34,973 bases of DNA from a virus, in IMG/VR virus record IMGVR_UViG_3300041409_000338, positions 1 to 34,973 of that record, one strand, 5' to 3'. The position numbers and the translations under genes were made by a program. The notes beneath the pieces are model-generated. The model searched no databases and was not told the origin of the DNA. It worked only from the letters and a program-made list of their open reading frames with translations. Shown one piece after another: positions 7,556 through 14,554 of this stretch. Position 1 is the stretch's first letter. Every line of letters begins with the position of its first letter.

Positions 7556-9679
7556 TTATATTCCAAGACGCGCATCTGCGCCGTAATGAAATAAAATATA
7601 TCCGTCTGTTGCTTGATTTGTAGAGGAAACAGTATAAATAGCTGCTGCTGAATTTGCTCTATACCAAACTGCTTTTGTTCCTAAATCGGTTTGAACAAAA
7701 TTAGAGGTTGCAATATTAGCTGGCGTTCCACCTACGGAACCCCCCGCTATCCTTAAATTTCCTACCACATTGCTAATTGTTCCATCGGTAGAGTACAAAT
7801 CAACCGTAGGAGTCTTACATTTAACATTTAAAAATTCTATTCCAAAGGAGTTAATATAAAATTCTACATTCGACCCAACTACCTTTGCGGTCTGTAATCT
7901 TAATAAAGCACTTGAAGAATCTGCCGCGGTTAAAAGAACTCCATCTTGTTTTGATTTTTCATAATAAAACTGGCATCTACTTAAAGTTTCATCATAAGTT
8001 ATCGGGTTGGTATCTATAGCAAATTCATTCGGAACTAAAGATATCGTGTCAAACGCAATAGAGTCGAATGGGCCTGTGTTATTCATGTTATTCGTTGTAT
8101 AAATTACGATACCTAAAGTTTGCGCAGCTGCACTATCTGTCGGCATCTGAAATCCATTGAAAGGATAAGCTGTGAAAGCCTGGTTTCCTTCTATAGGGTC
8201 AAATGATGTTGATAATTGATAGGTTGGGTCATTTACGGGAATTATAGCTGTCCATCCCGCGGCGAAAACTGGATCAGTACCAGGCCCTCCCCATGAAGCA
8301 ATCGGCTCTGTACTGCTAATAGTAGGAGGTAGACTTATTCTGTAAATTAATCTGGCTTTTATTCCTATTACAGTTCCAGCAGCAGTATATAGTTTTGCCC
8401 TTACTAATGAGGACATTAAATAAGACCAATATTGACGTATAGTCTGAGGGGCTACATATTGAATTAAGGCAAATTGATTGCTAGCAGTGGCATTTGATTG
8501 AATAGCAAGATTCTGTCTTACCCCTGAAACCAAAGAAGATTTTCCGGTATTAACCGCTCCAGCAGCTCCTGTCGTATATATAATAGTTTGGTCTGCTATA
8601 TACTGACATTTACTTGTAGTAGCTGTAACTGTTGTTGTTTTGAATTGAAAAGGGTTTAAAGCAAAATTCCAAGCTGTTAGAACGCTGTCCTTGGGCTGTA
8701 TTAGCAGAGAATATTTGAAGTTATGAAAAGTATGGTCTATCTGCCTTTCTACAGTAGTTTGTTCATATTCTACCGTAGGTTGTTCTGTTTGTGGATTTTG
8801 AGATATTAGCTGAAAGCTAGTGACATATATATCTACTACAACCGGTAAAGACAGCAAATAATCTATGTAAGCATCAGGCGGGGTATCTGTGTTAGTCGAT
8901 GCATCAAGCAGCCCATAGCCTAAATATTCGTTAAAGTTAGAATCTATAGCCGTAGCAGATAATACTTCTTTTAATTCAGTCCCCTGTGAGTCAAACAATG
9001 CCGCTGAAATTGTATTCGGAGCACCTTCGATCCTGGCTGTTATAGATGAAGAAACTATTTTATTAGCCCATAACATGCCATTTTGATTAAATCTTTGTCT
9101 TAGGTCGGCAGTTGACCATCCTCCGGTTAAAATAATTTGTAATGCATAAGGTGCATTTGTAGGATTAGGTGTTGTGCTATTTAATGGAACCTGGTTAAGA
9201 GTAACGCTACCTGTTCCTGTTAATACAAGCTCCCATCCTGGGCCTACTTGAATTGGATCTGGATTAGTTACACTTGTTTTAACTAAAGTTTGATCAAAAT
9301 AAACATCAGCAAATTGTGGATTGGTTATTTGATTATCAGAAGAAAGCCCTATCCCTTCAACAGGAATATTGCCTCCACTTCCTCCTGGCATATAATCTTC
9401 TACTAAATAAATCAGTGGATCTGATTGCGTAGGGCCATGCCTAAATTCTAATCTATAAACTTCATCGGATTGAAAATAAATATCTATAGGTAATGTTCCA
9501 TTACCTAAAAATTGAATAGGGTTATTCCAAGGAAAAGTTCCATCTGGATAATGCCAGACAGTCGCGGGTAAATACGGTAAGTCATTTTGCAAAACAAATA
9601 AGTAAAAAGTATCATCAAATGGGTTAGCATCTAAGTCAACTTCAAACCAAATAGGATTTGACCCGCGTACAAACGCCAT
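7556..9679 (-). CDS. Tail fibre/spike protein with phage-conserved N-terminal domain
   Basis: 707 aa. The first ~105 residues (NPIWFEVDLDANPFDDTFY ... QFLGNGTLP ... YRLEFRHG) match a domain I recognise at the N-terminus of many podovirus fibre proteins, where it attaches the fibre to the virion. The remaining ~600 residues are beta-rich and variable, as expected for a receptor-recognising region. It is first in the tail operon, occupying the place of gene 9 (tailspike) in P22, but nothing identifies endorhamnosidase activity. Promoter predicted 50 bases upstream; ribosome site AAGGA. Confidence 0.78.
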   Translation of the reverse strand: MAFVRGSNPIWFEVDLDANPFDDTFYLFVLQNDLPYLPATVWHYPDGTFPWNNPIQFLGNGTLPIDIYFQSDEVYRLEFRHGPTQSDPLIYLVEDYMPGGSGGNIPVEGIGLSSDNQITNPQFADVYFDQTLVKTSVTNPDPIQVGPGWELVLTGTGSVTLNQVPLNSTTPNPTNAPYALQIILTGGWSTADLRQRFNQNGMLWANKIVSSSITARIEGAPNTISAALFDSQGTELKEVLSATAIDSNFNEYLGYGLLDASTNTDTPPDAYIDYLLSLPVVVDIYVTSFQLISQNPQTEQPTVEYEQTTVERQIDHTFHNFKYSLLIQPKDSVLTAWNFALNPFQFKTTTVTATTSKCQYIADQTIIYTTGAAGAVNTGKSSLVSGVRQNLAIQSNATASNQFALIQYVAPQTIRQYWSYLMSSLVRAKLYTAAGTVIGIKARLIYRISLPPTISSTEPIASWGGPGTDPVFAAGWTAIIPVNDPTYQLSTSFDPIEGNQAFTAYPFNGFQMPTDSAAAQTLGIVIYTTNNMNNTGPFDSIAFDTISLVPNEFAIDTNPITYDETLSRCQFYYEKSKQDGVLLTAADSSSALLRLQTAKVVGSNVEFYINSFGIEFLNVKCKTPTVDLYSTDGTISNVVGNLRIAGGSVGGTPANIATSNFVQTDLGTKAVWYRANSAAAIYTVSSTNQATDGYILFHYGADARLGI

Positions 9680-9730
9680 ACTATGTCCTTATATTACACA
9701 CGCCACTGTAGTCCTTGCTTCAGCTAAAGT

Positions 9731-9739
9731 ATTGTATCA
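9731..9739 (-). promoter_or_regulatory. Extended -10 promoter for the tail operon
   Basis: On the - strand the sequence reads TGATACAAT, an extended -10 element (TGn plus TACAAT). It lies about 50 bases upstream of the fibre start at 9679. No good -35 is seen, which is tolerable for extended -10 promoters. It would separate tail-gene expression from the upstream regulator gene. Confidence 0.4.
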
Positions 9740-9857
9740 AAATTGCCACTTTTTTTCCAGTTTATCACGAAATTTATAAAGATTTATGCGTATTCTAAAA
9801 GCAGAAGACGAAATCATCCCTCAAAACATCTCCTGTTACTTGAATCTCTCATCATCT

Positions 9858-10223
9858 TTATAGATTATAAGACCATCCCATTTTTTCTACTTGAGCGCCT
9901 TTTAATCCATAGTCATTTTTAATCAATGTCACATCTGGGTTGTTATCTAAAATACTTCCAAGATAAAATTTTCGCATAAAACTTTTTCCTCTTCTTACAA
10001 TATACCCTTTTGCTTCTAGGGAATTTAAAGCTCTCGAAATTGTTCTAACGGAAAAATGAGTTGACTTAGATAAAGTTTCATTCATGTCGTTGCATTTATC
10101 CTTTATATAAAAGGAGTTATAGATATGAAGCCCTATGGTTTTCTCAGTAAGTGTTAGATCTTTCGAGTGAAGAACAAAGAAGGGAAGTGGGTAACGTGTA
10201 CGACTTGAATTTTTATTTTGCAT
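9858..10223 (-). CDS. Winged-helix DNA-binding protein at the immI position
   Basis: 121 aa. Residues ~22-85 form a helix-turn-helix with wing (TLTEKTIGLHIYNSF ... FSVRTISRALNSLEAKGYI), the fold found in replication-protein N-termini and GntR/MarR-like regulators. It lacks any catalytic partner domain. It stands alone between the ejection-protein genes and the tail genes, where P22 carries immI (mnt, arc, ant). Its leader contains three copies of ATAACTGGAAGAT and competing hairpins, so autoregulation is likely. Role as regulator is inferred; a plasmid-type replication activator is an alternative because the repeats look iteron-like. Confidence 0.7.
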   Translation of the reverse strand: MQNKNSSRTRYPLPFFVLHSKDLTLTEKTIGLHIYNSFYIKDKCNDMNETLSKSTHFSVRTISRALNSLEAKGYIVRRGKSFMRKFYLGSILDNNPDVTLIKNDYGLKGAQVEKMGWSYNL

Positions 10224-10231
10224 GGGTTATT

Positions 10232-10363
10232 ATCTTCCAGTTATTGTTGTAATCTTCCAGTTATCGCTAATCTTCCAGTTATTCAGTTACAGTTATTGCT
10301 GATTTATAAGCCATTGCTGTCATGGAAGTTATTGTTGGGTTATTGCTTCAGTTCCAGTTATCG
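10232..10363 (-). repeat. Iteron-like direct repeats in the leader of the winged-helix gene
   Basis: The 13-mer ATCTTCCAGTTAT (+ strand) occurs exactly at 10232-10244, 10252-10264 and 10270-10282, with unit spacings of 20 and 18 bases. Degenerate copies lie near 10289-10298 and at 10352-10363 (TTCCAGTTATCG). In the mRNA of the winged-helix gene each copy presents GGAAGAT, so the repeats are either binding sites for that protein or repeated ribosome-site-like sequences; the last copy ends 8 bases from the ATG at 10223. Confidence 0.75.
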
Positions 10364-10371
10364 TATAGGAA

Positions 10372-10452
10372 CTCTCCTTTCTTTCAAGGTGCGGAGAGAG
10401 TCTAGGCCTAGGTGTTTGAAAGAAATACTAGGCCTTTACTGTTTAGCATCAT
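10372..10452 (-). promoter_or_regulatory. Mutually exclusive hairpins with possible leader peptide (attenuator-like)
   Basis: Reading the - strand, three stem pairs cross one another. AGGCCTAG (10435-10428) pairs with CTAGGCCT (10411-10404). TTTCTTTCAA (10425-10416) pairs with TTGAAAGAAA (10387-10378). CTCTCC (10398-10393) pairs with GGAGAG (10377-10372). Forming the middle stem excludes the two others. A 14-codon ORF, MMLNSKGLVFLSNT, runs from 10452 to a stop at 10410-10408 and covers the first two arms, with its stop inside the third. This is the geometry of a translation-controlled attenuator for the winged-helix gene. CTAGGCCTAG (10402-10411) is also a perfect palindrome, so a protein-binding site is possible. 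Confidence 0.4.
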
Positions 10453-10529
10453 ATCTCATTTCAAGATAATTTCATATTAATTAATATAGTTCTTGCTTTT
10501 TTTAAGATCATTCATTAATATTTAACGTA

Positions 10530-10555
10530 TATGAGCTTAATTGTTTGGGCTCATA
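10530..10555 (+). other. RNA hairpin in the non-coding island
   Basis: TATGAGCTTAA (10530-10540) pairs with TTGGGCTCATA (10545-10555) around a 4-base loop, using two G-U pairs that exist only in a + strand transcript. Seven pairs are Watson-Crick on either strand. No T-run follows. The rest of the 10456-10640 stretch holds no convincing gene. Confidence 0.4.
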
Positions 10556-10590
10556 GGTGATTTTCATTTGAGATATTTTTTTCGCATTCT

Positions 10591-10618
10591 AGCCTGCGTT
10601 AACGGCACGTGGGCTTTT
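10591..10618 (+). terminator. Possible + strand intrinsic terminator
   Basis: AGCCTGCGT (10591-10599) pairs with ACGTGGGCT (10607-10615), with two wobble pairs in RNA and a 7-base loop, followed by TTT (10616-10618). The stem is GC-rich for this genome, the T-run short. It would end a + strand transcript crossing the repeat and hairpin region. Confidence 0.35.
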
Positions 10619-10641
10619 ATGTGGATTAATTTCTTGAGTGA

Positions 10642-10671
10642 TTGTTTTTTGAACTCGTATGTGACTATAAT
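10642..10671 (+). promoter_or_regulatory. Sigma70-type promoter reading + in the island
   Basis: TTGTTT (10642-10647), 18-base spacer, perfect TATAAT (10666-10671). It points to the 28-codon ORF at 10693 and then runs antisense into the ejection-protein gene at 10767. Confidence 0.45.
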
Positions 10672-10692
10672 ACTATTATTTAGGAAATAATT

Positions 10693-10779
10693 ATGCTTTC
10701 TATATTTATAGCCATGGTGATATATGGCTTCCTAAACAGTATTATTCGACAAATTGAAATATGGCATCAAGGTCTATGA
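10693..10779 (+). CDS. Possible 28-residue hydrophobic micro-protein
   Basis: ORF starting MLSIFIAMVIYGFLN, with one hydrophobic stretch long enough for a short membrane segment. AGGA lies 7 bases before the ATG and a TATAAT promoter ends 21 bases upstream. It overlaps the 3' end of the convergent ejection-protein gene by 13 bases. P22 places the superinfection-exclusion membrane protein SieA in this region, but no similarity is claimed. Coding status is uncertain because of the small size. Confidence 0.3.
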   Translation: MLSIFIAMVIYGFLNSIIRQIEIWHQGL

Positions 10780-12566
10780 CCTCCAATAAGCTCTATTTCT
10801 AAAGGTTTATGTTCCTGTTGCCCAGCAGCTTGCGCTATGCCTTTGCTCAACAATAAACCAAATGCAACAGCCTTCATTTGTTTATCAGAAATAGCGTTGA
10901 TTTCATCTAGTTGCTTGGCCCAGTCTTTGCTTGTAATAAATTCAATTGCAGCTTTATCATTTCCACCTCTAGTGAATGCATTCTCCAGCATATTCTTAAG
11001 GAAGTCCCCCTCATTTCTTGCCATGTTCATTCCGTATGCTTCTTTACCTTTGGCTGTTCTAATAGTTGGAGGCCCCATCATATCTTTAAATATTAATCTC
11101 ATGGCCTTAAGGTTTTCTGCAGCTTCAGGTGCATTTTTAAGATGACTTAGAACTTCATCAAACTTCTTTTGCGAAGCAAGGGCCTGATAAAAATTTTGCC
11201 CTGTCACTTCCTTTCTATCAAACACTTTTTCAAGGCCATCCCTAACCATTTTCCGTTCATATAAAGCGCGCGCTTCCTTATATTCGGGGAATGAAGCATC
11301 CATTTGATCCCGCATATTCGCCCGCGCATTAGATATAATTCTCGCCTCATTCTTATTTCCTGAGCGCTCAGCTTTATTTACCATATCATCCATGGCCCTC
11401 TTCACGTGATCCCAATATACTAAGCTTGTCGCTTGAGGGTCTACTTGACCTGGCTTAAGTTTTACATTCTTAGGCATTAAGGATTTTAGGCTTTCTTTAT
11501 AAGCAGGCGTGCTCTCAACAAGCTTTTTTGCTTCCTTAACAATCTCATTATTCTTGAATTGCAAGGGAAATGTTTGGGGTAAATTTACCTCATTAATTGC
11601 TTTATACGCCGCATCAACCTGACCATCCATCTTGCTCGGAGAATATATCATATCTAATGTTTTATTAATTGCACGTGACTCACTGGATTGGCGGGACTTA
11701 GCACGCTGATTTAATAGTTTAGAGCCTTCAGAGGTTCGACCTAAAGCGCCTTGGGCTGTTGCTGCAACCTGACTTAACCCCGCTTCAGCTGGAGTTATAT
11801 AATCCAATCCAAGCCTATTGGCCGCTGCTATTCGTGGATTAGCTACATCAGGGTGAACCCCTTCAACCAATTCTTGCTTCATTTCTTTTTGGGTCTTGTA
11901 ACCACGACCCCCCAAAGCACCCCCAATTAAGGCGGCAATATCACTACCAACCTCGCCAAATCCCGCGGTCTTTGCACCTTCACGTCCTAAATAAGCACCA
12001 CCACCGGCTGTTAATGCCCTAGCTGCATTGCGTGCAATTGGATTAGTGCCTTGCATGATTTGACTTAGAACACTAAAGGGAAGCATAGTAGCCCCTGCCT
12101 CTGCGCCTGCTTTAATATTATCCTGAGGTGCTTGAGCTGATGCATATAATGCTTGTGGTATTGCCTCAGAAACAGCTTTAGCGGCAAATTTACCTACCCC
12201 AGGGAGCTTAGATAATGCTTGACCTGCTTTGCCAATATTTGCACCTGGTAATGCAAAGGCAGGCGCTACTTGTGCAAGCATTTGTACGATATTATCCCCT
12301 GCATTTGGATTTTCAACGCCTAAAGCGCCTCCAAAATCGTAATCAGAAGGTGAAAATTCAGGGATTTTACCGCCTGAAATCTTATGAGGAAGGTTGGAAA
12401 ACTCACGCCCCATATTCAATATACCAATGGCTGGGTCTTTTAGGCCATAGCGTACTATTTTTTGCAAAATATTTTCATTGTCTTCCGGCTCACTTTCTGG
12501 AGTATTTCGTCTGTATTGCTCTAAATTTGTTTTATTATGCCTTTGATACTTCTCTAAATTAGCCAC
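10767..12566 (-). CDS. DNA ejection (injection) protein, P22 gp16 position
   Basis: 599 aa, close to the 609 aa of P22 gp16, and the last of three ejection-protein genes as in P22. Residues ~85-225 are Ala/Gly-rich amphipathic segments (GADAALIGGALGGRG-like composition) suited to membrane insertion after release from the virion. The C-terminal half is helical and charged. It starts with GTG at 12566 after GGGGGT, overlapping the upstream gene's end by 8 bases. Such proteins leave the capsid before the DNA and build a channel across the envelope. Assignment rests on size, order and composition, not on a diagnostic motif. Confidence 0.72.
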   Translation of the reverse strand: MANLEKYQRHNKTNLEQYRRNTPESEPEDNENILQKIVRYGLKDPAIGILNMGREFSNLPHKISGGKIPEFSPSDYDFGGALGVENPNAGDNIVQMLAQVAPAFALPGANIGKAGQALSKLPGVGKFAAKAVSEAIPQALYASAQAPQDNIKAGAEAGATMLPFSVLSQIMQGTNPIARNAARALTAGGGAYLGREGAKTAGFGEVGSDIAALIGGALGGRGYKTQKEMKQELVEGVHPDVANPRIAAANRLGLDYITPAEAGLSQVAATAQGALGRTSEGSKLLNQRAKSRQSSESRAINKTLDMIYSPSKMDGQVDAAYKAINEVNLPQTFPLQFKNNEIVKEAKKLVESTPAYKESLKSLMPKNVKLKPGQVDPQATSLVYWDHVKRAMDDMVNKAERSGNKNEARIISNARANMRDQMDASFPEYKEARALYERKMVRDGLEKVFDRKEVTGQNFYQALASQKKFDEVLSHLKNAPEAAENLKAMRLIFKDMMGPPTIRTAKGKEAYGMNMARNEGDFLKNMLENAFTRGGNDKAAIEFITSKDWAKQLDEINAISDKQMKAVAFGLLLSKGIAQAAGQQEHKPLEIELIGGHRP

Positions 12567-13653
12567 GACGTACCCCCGGATTTTCTTGTAAAATAGCGTT
12601 CACTTCGGACTCAGGCACATCATAATCTTCTCCATTTGGACCTACTAAATGAACAGTCCCCGCAGTAATGTTTCCTGCGTTTAATTTAGTTCGCGCATCT
12701 TTTTCGCGTGCGTCCAGCTGGTTTAAAATGCTTTGCAGGCGATTGGCATAGTTCGCATCAGATTCACCACCCTTCCTTAAAACCTTATCTTCAGCCTTGG
12801 CGGTTCCAGAATCTGTATTCGGGATGGTGTAGGCGTTTCTTATACCATCAAGTAACGTTGATATTTCCCCTTTATAGCTTGCCTGGGCGTCACGTTTGAA
12901 TATCGATCCAAACATTTGTCCAGGTATGTTGCCTTTCTTGGTTTCACTAATCAATTTTTCCAAAATAGGACGTGCAGACGTTACACCGCCAATCACGTTT
13001 TGGTATTTTGTTTTGATGGGAGCGGTTAATGTCTCCCCGCTACCTGTTTTATTAGCAAGCTTGATATTCTCTTTTTTATTGAATAAATCCAAGGAAGCTG
13101 CTTGTTTTTCTTCTGGAGTTTGTGGAACTTGTGCCAATGGATCAAAATGCAAATGCTTTTTAGCCCAACCACGTAACATGGGATGAGACTTTAATAATTC
13201 TAAATCTATTCCGCCAGTAGGAGGGCTGCCTTGCTGACCTTGTTGTGCCTGTTGCATTCCTTCAGGCGTAAACATACCCATCCCTTCGCCCATTTCTTGT
13301 GTGGGAACTGGTAATTGTTGTGCTCCTTGCTGGCCACCCATGGAATTTCCACCGCCTTTGATAAAATTTTCCAGAGCTTTATATTGATTCATTTCATACA
13401 TGGGGTCATTAGCATTTTTTAAATGCATTAATTGTTGTTCTAAAATTTTTCGGTTGATATCCGAATTTTGGCCGCTTCTTGCAAATTGAGCCTGTCTTAA
13501 AGCCATTTGTTGCTTGAATTGCTCTGCTGCTTGCTTTTGATGTTCTCTGTCAAGGGTTGGCTGCATAATACGAGAAAACAAAGAACCGCCAGCATCCATG
13601 CCCTTCATCAAAGCTTCTAAATTAGTTCCCACATTTGGTATATTTAATGCCAT
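12559..13653 (-). CDS. DNA ejection protein, P22 gp20 position
   Basis: 364 aa from the ATG at 13653 (MALNIPNVGTNLEALMKG), which has GAGGAT before it; a TTG at 13668 is a weaker alternative. Residues ~40-75 are a Gln/Arg-rich helix (EQFKQQMALRQAQFARSG), followed by a Gly/Gln-rich linker near residues 100-150 and a charged helical C-terminus. Middle gene of the three-gene ejection cluster, like P22 gene 20 (471 aa), though shorter. Expected to be packaged in the virion and delivered to the host envelope. Confidence 0.7.
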   Translation of the reverse strand: MALNIPNVGTNLEALMKGMDAGGSLFSRIMQPTLDREHQKQAAEQFKQQMALRQAQFARSGQNSDINRKILEQQLMHLKNANDPMYEMNQYKALENFIKGGGNSMGGQQGAQQLPVPTQEMGEGMGMFTPEGMQQAQQGQQGSPPTGGIDLELLKSHPMLRGWAKKHLHFDPLAQVPQTPEEKQAASLDLFNKKENIKLANKTGSGETLTAPIKTKYQNVIGGVTSARPILEKLISETKKGNIPGQMFGSIFKRDAQASYKGEISTLLDGIRNAYTIPNTDSGTAKAEDKVLRKGGESDANYANRLQSILNQLDAREKDARTKLNAGNITAGTVHLVGPNGEDYDVPESEVNAILQENPGVRRG

Positions 13654-13660
13654 ATTATCC

Positions 13661-14254
13661 TCACGCAAAAGACCAAGGTTTCATTTGAGATACGAGACCA
13701 GAGCCTAAAGAACCCGCCATTCCCAAGAGACCACCAAATGAATTTCCGCCCGCATTTTGTTGGTTATAAGCCATTTGAGCAGCATTTTGACCCATATTCA
13801 TAGCATTACCCGACATGTTATTTGCAGCATTTGCCCCAGTACCATAGATACCCTGCGCTATACCTGCACCTGAGAGATATTTCTGCATTAAGTCATTGAG
13901 ATATTGCTGTCTGTCAGCAGCTGATATTTGAGAGGTTCCTTGCTGGATGGCTTGTAGCGCAGGCGTTGAACCCATAATCCCCATGGAGCTTGCAGCATTT
14001 AAACCGTGCTGAGTAGCGGTGTTTTCTAAGTTTTTAGCAGCATCGCTTTCTTGATAGCCGCTCGCCCATTTCGACTGAAGGGCTGCTGGGTCTAATAAGG
14101 ATTTCATCATATCCGATAAGTTGCCATAGGCCGCTTGCCCTTGATCCATATAGGGCTTTTGATAGCCTTGCGCATCTTGATAGTACTTATCTAATTGCCC
14201 CTGCGCTGCATCATAACCACGTCTTGGGTGTAAAAAGCTAGAAAGCCAGCTCAT
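13661..14254 (-). CDS. DNA ejection protein, P22 gp7 position
   Basis: 197 aa (P22 gp7 is 229 aa). The N-terminus is helical with many Gln/Tyr (AAQGQLDKYYQDAQGYQKPY). The C-terminal 60 residues are Gly/Asn/Met/Ala-rich (GGNSFGGLLGMAGSLGSGLV), a membrane-active composition seen in these proteins. First of the ejection trio. AAGGAG ribosome site. Its stop is 7 bases before the next start. Confidence 0.72.
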   Translation of the reverse strand: MSWLSSFLHPRRGYDAAQGQLDKYYQDAQGYQKPYMDQGQAAYGNLSDMMKSLLDPAALQSKWASGYQESDAAKNLENTATQHGLNAASSMGIMGSTPALQAIQQGTSQISAADRQQYLNDLMQKYLSGAGIAQGIYGTGANAANNMSGNAMNMGQNAAQMAYNQQNAGGNSFGGLLGMAGSLGSGLVSQMKPWSFA

Positions 14255-14266
14255 AGTAAACTCCTT

Positions 14267-14554
14267 TTATGGGTAAGCCGCCGTTGTAAATTGGACTAAG
14301 CTTCCAGCTTGACGGCCTACATAAACATTCATGTCACTGTCATATAATATCACGCCATCTTGTAAATTCGGCGCTAAATCTGTTATTTGGGCAGAAGTAT
14401 ATGGCTGAAAATACGTAATATTAAATTGACTTTGTATGTCACCTATTACTTCATTTAATGTATCAACTAATACAGCGAGCCATTGATTAAAATCAAACGG
14501 AAAAGTGCTATCTGAAATAGGAGCTGCATTAACCTTATCTAAACTTATTGTCAT
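14267..14554 (-). CDS. Small virion-region protein at the P22 gp26/gp14 position
   Basis: 95 aa. Contains FPFDFNQWLAVLVDTLNEVI near residues 19-38 and YDSDMNVYVGRQAG near the end. It fills the slot where P22 has the 233-residue trimeric tail needle gp26 and gene 14, but it is too short and lacks long coiled coil to be a P22-like needle. It may be a tail-plug or assembly factor. Start overlaps the stop of the gp10-like gene (TAATG), so it is translationally coupled to tail assembly. Confidence 0.65.
   Translation of the reverse strand: MTISLDKVNAAPISDSTFPFDFNQWLAVLVDTLNEVIGDIQSQFNITYFQPYTSAQITDLAPNLQDGVILYDSDMNVYVGRQAGSLVQFTTAAYP

Noticed and set aside
10218-10469. 83-codon + strand ORF across the repeats
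   Set aside because: It is Leu/Ser-rich because it translates the direct repeats and hairpins, has no ribosome site, and is antisense to the winged-helix leader.
10649-10671. Promoter using TTGAAC as -35 for TATAAT at 10666
   Set aside because: Spacer would be only 11 bases; the TTGTTT at 10642 gives 18.
12215-12562. 115-codon + strand ORF
   Set aside because: Antisense shadow of the well-supported ejection-protein gene on the - strand, with no ribosome site or domain.
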